Source: Lachnospiraceae bacterium NK4A144 (GTDB lineage: Bacteria > Bacillota > Clostridia > Lachnospirales > Lachnospiraceae). From it: a stretch of 64,000 bases of DNA. Positions 61,080-64,000 of the stretch are shown piece by piece. The stretch's first letter is position 1, and each line of letters starts with the position of its first letter. Both the position numbers and the translations under genes were made by a program. The notes beneath the pieces are model-generated. The model did not search any database. It was not told the DNA's origin and saw nothing but the letters and a program-made list of their open reading frames with translations. The stretch lies in NCBI GenBank assembly GCA_000424365.1, contig AUJT01000001.1:62001-126000 (forward strand), read 5' to 3'.

Positions 61080-62267
61080 TCAATCCTTAAGAACGCCTTC
61101 TGTATTGTTGTAGGTGGAAAGGATCTTTTTGATCTTTTCTGTAGGTGTGATAACGTGTCCCATGGTTACATCGTGATTTGAGAAATCAATGATAGATGCC
61201 ATGAACTTAGTCATATCAGCTTCCAGATACCAAGGACGTGTAAGAAGCTCAGGACGACGGTAAGAAAGGTTTGTTGTAACAACCTTATCAATTATGCCGT
61301 TCTTGTATGCTTCGTCAAATGCTTCCACACCGTCTGTGAAGATACCGAAAGTACAGCATACAAATACACGCTTTGCCTTCATCTTCTTGAGCTGACGTGC
61401 GGTGTCGATCATACTTCCGCCGGAAGAGATCATATCATCGACAACGATGACATCCTTGCCTTCAACGTTGTCACCAAGGAATTCATGAGCAACGATAGGG
61501 TTCTTTCCGTCAACAACCTTGGTATAATCTCTTCTCTTATAGAACATACCTGTGTCAACGCCCATAACGTTTGCGAAGTATACAGCACGGTGAAGAGCTC
61601 CTTCATCCGGGCTGATGATGAGCATATGGTCACGGTCGATCTTCATATCACCTACGTTATGAAGCAGAGCCTGCATGAACTGATAGAAAGGTGTGAAATT
61701 ATCAAAACCGCAAAGCGGTGCAGCATTTGCGATGGACGGATCGTGGGCATCAAAAGTGATGAGACGGGAAATGCCCATATTTGCAAGCTCTTCAAGCATA
61801 AGAGCACAGTCAAGGGACTCACGTCCGCTTCTCTTGTGCTGACGGCTCTCATACATGAAAGGCATGATAACTGTTATACGATGAGCCTTACCTGCGATAG
61901 ATGCGATCACACGTTTCAGATCCTGATAATGATCGTCTGGGGAATAATGGTTCTGAAAGTTGTGCATTTTATAAGTAAGAGAGTAATTCAGGACGTCGGT
62001 CATGATATAAACGTCCTTACCACGAATAGTCTCATTGAGGATCGCTTTTCCTTCACCTGAACCAAAACGTGGTACATCAAAGTTGATCATGTAGTTATCC
62101 ATACGATAGCCTTCGAAAGCCGGACTGTCGTGGTAGGGCTGGTTAACAGCCTTTCTGAACTCTACAAGATAATCATTTACTTTGTTGCCGAATTCACTGA
62201 TGCTGGGCAGTACAATAATTTTGAGGGGGGCTGCCGGCATAGTGTTCTCTAGATACTTGTTGATCAT
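61080..62267 (-). CDS. prs: Ribose-phosphate pyrophosphokinase (long form)
   Basis: The 395-residue protein has the PRPP-binding loop DVIVVDDMISSGGSM and the pyrophosphokinase segments MPFMYESRQHKRSGRESLD and FDAHDPSIANAAP. It is about 80 residues longer than standard Prs and lacks the usual GNxxLA start, so it belongs to a divergent subgroup. It makes PRPP from ribose 5-phosphate, used by pncB at the other end of this window. GTGAGG precedes the ATG. Confidence 0.88.
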   Translation of the reverse strand: MINKYLENTMPAAPLKIIVLPSISEFGNKVNDYLVEFRKAVNQPYHDSPAFEGYRMDNYMINFDVPRFGSGEGKAILNETIRGKDVYIMTDVLNYSLTYKMHNFQNHYSPDDHYQDLKRVIASIAGKAHRITVIMPFMYESRQHKRSGRESLDCALMLEELANMGISRLITFDAHDPSIANAAPLCGFDNFTPFYQFMQALLHNVGDMKIDRDHMLIISPDEGALHRAVYFANVMGVDTGMFYKRRDYTKVVDGKNPIVAHEFLGDNVEGKDVIVVDDMISSGGSMIDTARQLKKMKAKRVFVCCTFGIFTDGVEAFDEAYKNGIIDKVVTTNLSYRRPELLTRPWYLEADMTKFMASIIDFSNHDVTMGHVITPTEKIKKILSTYNNTEGVLKD

Positions 62268-62348
62268 AAAGCCTCACATTCTTCCATATATGAATGAAAT
62301 TTTCGGACGACCATTCATCCGATTGACAAACAAAGTTATCGTATCATT

Positions 62349-62377
62349 TTGACAGTTATAAGGCAAGCCTATATAAT
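62349..62377 (+). promoter_or_regulatory. Consensus promoter of the DUF512-der transcript
   Basis: TTGACA (62349-62354), 17 nt, TATAAT (62372-62377); both boxes are perfect. Confidence 0.85.
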
Positions 62378-62420
62378 GGTTAGGCTCACAAAAATTTTTT
62401 ACCCGGAGGAATAAAGAAAT

Positions 62421-63752
62421 ATGAGTGAAGAAAAGAAAAACAGACATATTGTAAAAAGTGTCCTGCCGGGGAGTATTGCGGAAGAAATGGAAATCACGCC
62501 GGGGGATGAACTGATTTCTATAAATGAAAAGCCTATAGAGGATATTTTCGATTACCAGTTTCTAATAGAAGATACATTCATAACCGTGGTTGTAAAAAAG
62601 CCTGACGGAGAAGAGTGGGAGCTGGAGATCGATAAAGACGAAGATGAAGATCTCGGGATCGAATTTGAGAACGGACTCATGGATGATTATCGATCCTGCC
62701 ACAATAACTGCATTTTCTGCTTTATCGATCAGATGCCTAAGGGAATGAGGGATACTCTTTATTTCAAAGATGATGATTCCAGACTTTCATTCCTTCAGGG
62801 AAACTATGTGACACTCACAAACATGTCAGATCATGACATAGAGAGGATCATTCATTATCATCTTGATCCGATAAATGTGTCATTTCAGACGACAAATCCT
62901 GAACTCCGCTGCAAGATGCTGCATAACCGTTTTGCGGGCGAAGCTCTTAAAAAGGTAGACAGACTGGCAGAGGCCGGTATCCGTATGAATGGACAGATAG
63001 TTCTTTGTAAGGGTATAAATGACGGTGCAGAGCTTGACCGCTCGATACGTGATCTTACAAAGTATATACCGTATCTGGAAAGCGTATCGGTCGTGCCTGT
63101 AGGACTCAGTAAGTATCGTGATGGACTGTATCCGCTGGAACCTTTTACAAAAGAGGATGCGGTAGAAACACTTAAGCTCATCCACAGCTGGCAGGAGAAA
63201 ATCTACGCAGAACATCATACGCATTTTATCCATGCCGGTGATGAATTCTATATTCTTGCGGAGGAGCCGATCCCTTCAGCAGATAATTATGACGGATATA
63301 TTCAATATGAAAATGGTGTGGGAATGATCCGTTCATTTATGGATGAATTTGACGAGGGACTGGCTGCGCTTACTCCGGATCCGAACTTTAAGAGGGAGAT
63401 CTCCGTTGCGGGCGGAATGCTTATGAACAGAGAAAAAGTCGTGATGATCGAGCGTCTCAGGGAGTTATATCCGGGGCTTACGGTTCATAATTATCCTATT
63501 AGAAATGATTTCTTTGGACCGATGATCACGGTCAGCGGACTTATCACAGGACAGGATATTGTTGCACAGCTTAAGGGAAAGCCTTTAGGTGAAGTACTTT
63601 ATCTCCCGCAGAATGTTTTGCGTGCAAATACAGAAGTTTTACTTGATGACATGACACTCACTGATATTTCGCATGCTTTACAAGTAAAGGTTGATATTAT
63701 AAAATCGGATGGAAATGATTTTATCCGTGCCTTATTAGGGCAGGAAAGGTAA
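62421..63752 (+). CDS. DUF512 PDZ/radical-SAM-like protein
   Basis: The 443-residue protein has an N-terminal PDZ-like domain (about 8-65), then a radical-SAM-like cluster site CHNNCIFC (near residue 93) with GMRDTLYFKDDDSRLSFLQGN. The DUF512 domain follows (about 215-430). The gene commonly precedes der (engA) in Clostridia, as here, but its reaction is unknown. CCGGAGGAA precedes the ATG. Confidence 0.9.
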   Translation: MSEEKKNRHIVKSVLPGSIAEEMEITPGDELISINEKPIEDIFDYQFLIEDTFITVVVKKPDGEEWELEIDKDEDEDLGIEFENGLMDDYRSCHNNCIFCFIDQMPKGMRDTLYFKDDDSRLSFLQGNYVTLTNMSDHDIERIIHYHLDPINVSFQTTNPELRCKMLHNRFAGEALKKVDRLAEAGIRMNGQIVLCKGINDGAELDRSIRDLTKYIPYLESVSVVPVGLSKYRDGLYPLEPFTKEDAVETLKLIHSWQEKIYAEHHTHFIHAGDEFYILAEEPIPSADNYDGYIQYENGVGMIRSFMDEFDEGLAALTPDPNFKREISVAGGMLMNREKVVMIERLRELYPGLTVHNYPIRNDFFGPMITVSGLITGQDIVAQLKGKPLGEVLYLPQNVLRANTEVLLDDMTLTDISHALQVKVDIIKSDGNDFIRALLGQER

Positions 63753-63767
63753 AAAGGTTAGATAAAT

Positions 63768-64000
63768 ATGAGTAGACCGATCGTTGCACTGGTTGGACGA
63801 CCAAATGTTGGAAAATCAACACTTTTCAACGTCCTTGCCGGCGAACGTATTTCTATTGTTCAGGATAAACCGGGTGTTACAAGAGACCGAATTTATGCTG
63901 ATGTAGATTGGAATGGAAGAAATTTTACACTTATTGATACAGGCGGTATCGAGCCGGATTCAAAGGATATCATCCTCTCGCAGATGAGAGAGCAGGCTGA
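63768..64000 (+). CDS. der: Ribosome-associated GTPase Der (EngA), 5' part
   Basis: The first 77 codons are visible and run off the window. The opening [23 protein letters not shown] (G1), [10 protein letters not shown] (G2) and LIDTGGIEP (G3) are diagnostic of the first G domain of Der, which acts in 50S assembly. It lies 15 nt after the DUF512 gene, probably co-transcribed. Confidence 0.96.
   Translation, partial: MSRPIVALVGRPNVGKSTLFNVLAGERISIVQDKPGVTRDRIYADVDWNGRNFTLIDTGGIEPDSKDIILSQMREQA

Noticed and set aside
61485-62060. 191-codon plus-strand frame
   Set aside because: It is antisense to prs and has no family resemblance.

Overview
The window is chromosomal DNA of a low-to-moderate GC Gram-positive of the class Clostridia, most likely a Lachnospiraceae of the Butyrivibrio/Pseudobutyrivibrio/Roseburia type (inferred from gene content and protein style; no search was run). 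Support comes from AGGAGG-type ribosome binding sites, Firmicutes gene orders (rpmF-plsX-acpP-rnc-smc-ftsY; ylxM-ffh-rpsP-khpA-rimM-trmD; rplS-lepB-rbgA-lepB-rnhB-ylqG-ylqH-yraN), a DUF4860 pilin-like locus, and many short structured intergenic repeats. No tRNA, rRNA, insertion sequence, prophage or CRISPR array was seen.

Layout. 1-2.45 kb: 3' end of a BMP-family ABC substrate-binding protein, then a three-gene Xre regulator / ImmA-type peptidase / PIN nuclease module. 2.5-5.3 kb (minus): NAD-salvage operon nrtR-like/pncA/pncB behind a consensus promoter that overlaps a palindrome. 5.3-7.1 kb (minus): a chemoreceptor remnant and a YjiH-type membrane protein. 7.3-11.4 kb: a type IV pilus/type II secretion-like locus (GspF/PilC, four small membrane proteins, PilT). 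11.4-16.7 kb: RNase H1 and a 1409-residue PAS/GGDEF/EAL/GAF sensor. 17-20 kb: TRAP transporter in which the large permease is fused to its substrate-binding protein. 20-25 kb: MetY, then a glucose-type PTS EIICBA with an attenuator leader and a BglG-family antiterminator. 25-34 kb: DUF2232 protein, a shikimate-kinase-like protein, a zinc-finger anti-sigma-like protein, polA, coaE, an FtsA-like protein and an MBL hydrolase. 34-37 kb: ACT-domain protein, DUF711 protein and TmcAL. 37-50 kb: core lipid, division, secretion and translation genes. 50-55 kb: two tandem secreted subtilases inserted between trmD and rplS. 55-64 kb: rplS, two signal peptidases, rbgA, rnhB, FliK- and FlhB-like proteins, yraN, a long-form PRPP synthetase, a DUF512 protein and the 5' end of der.

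Functional themes are NAD recycling, c-di-GMP signalling next to a pilus-like machine, carbohydrate and organic-acid uptake, protein export (ffh, ftsY, lepB x2, secreted proteases) and ribosome maturation (rnc, rimM, trmD, rbgA). The most notable points are a perfect 147-bp dispersed repeat present twice, with a related 36-nt unit elsewhere; the DctM-DctP fusion; the Xre-ImmA-PIN module; the FtsA-like protein with repeated beta-grasp-like units; the probable operator inside the nrtR promoter; the tandem subtilases sharing an upstream motif; and a probable CTG start for yraN.
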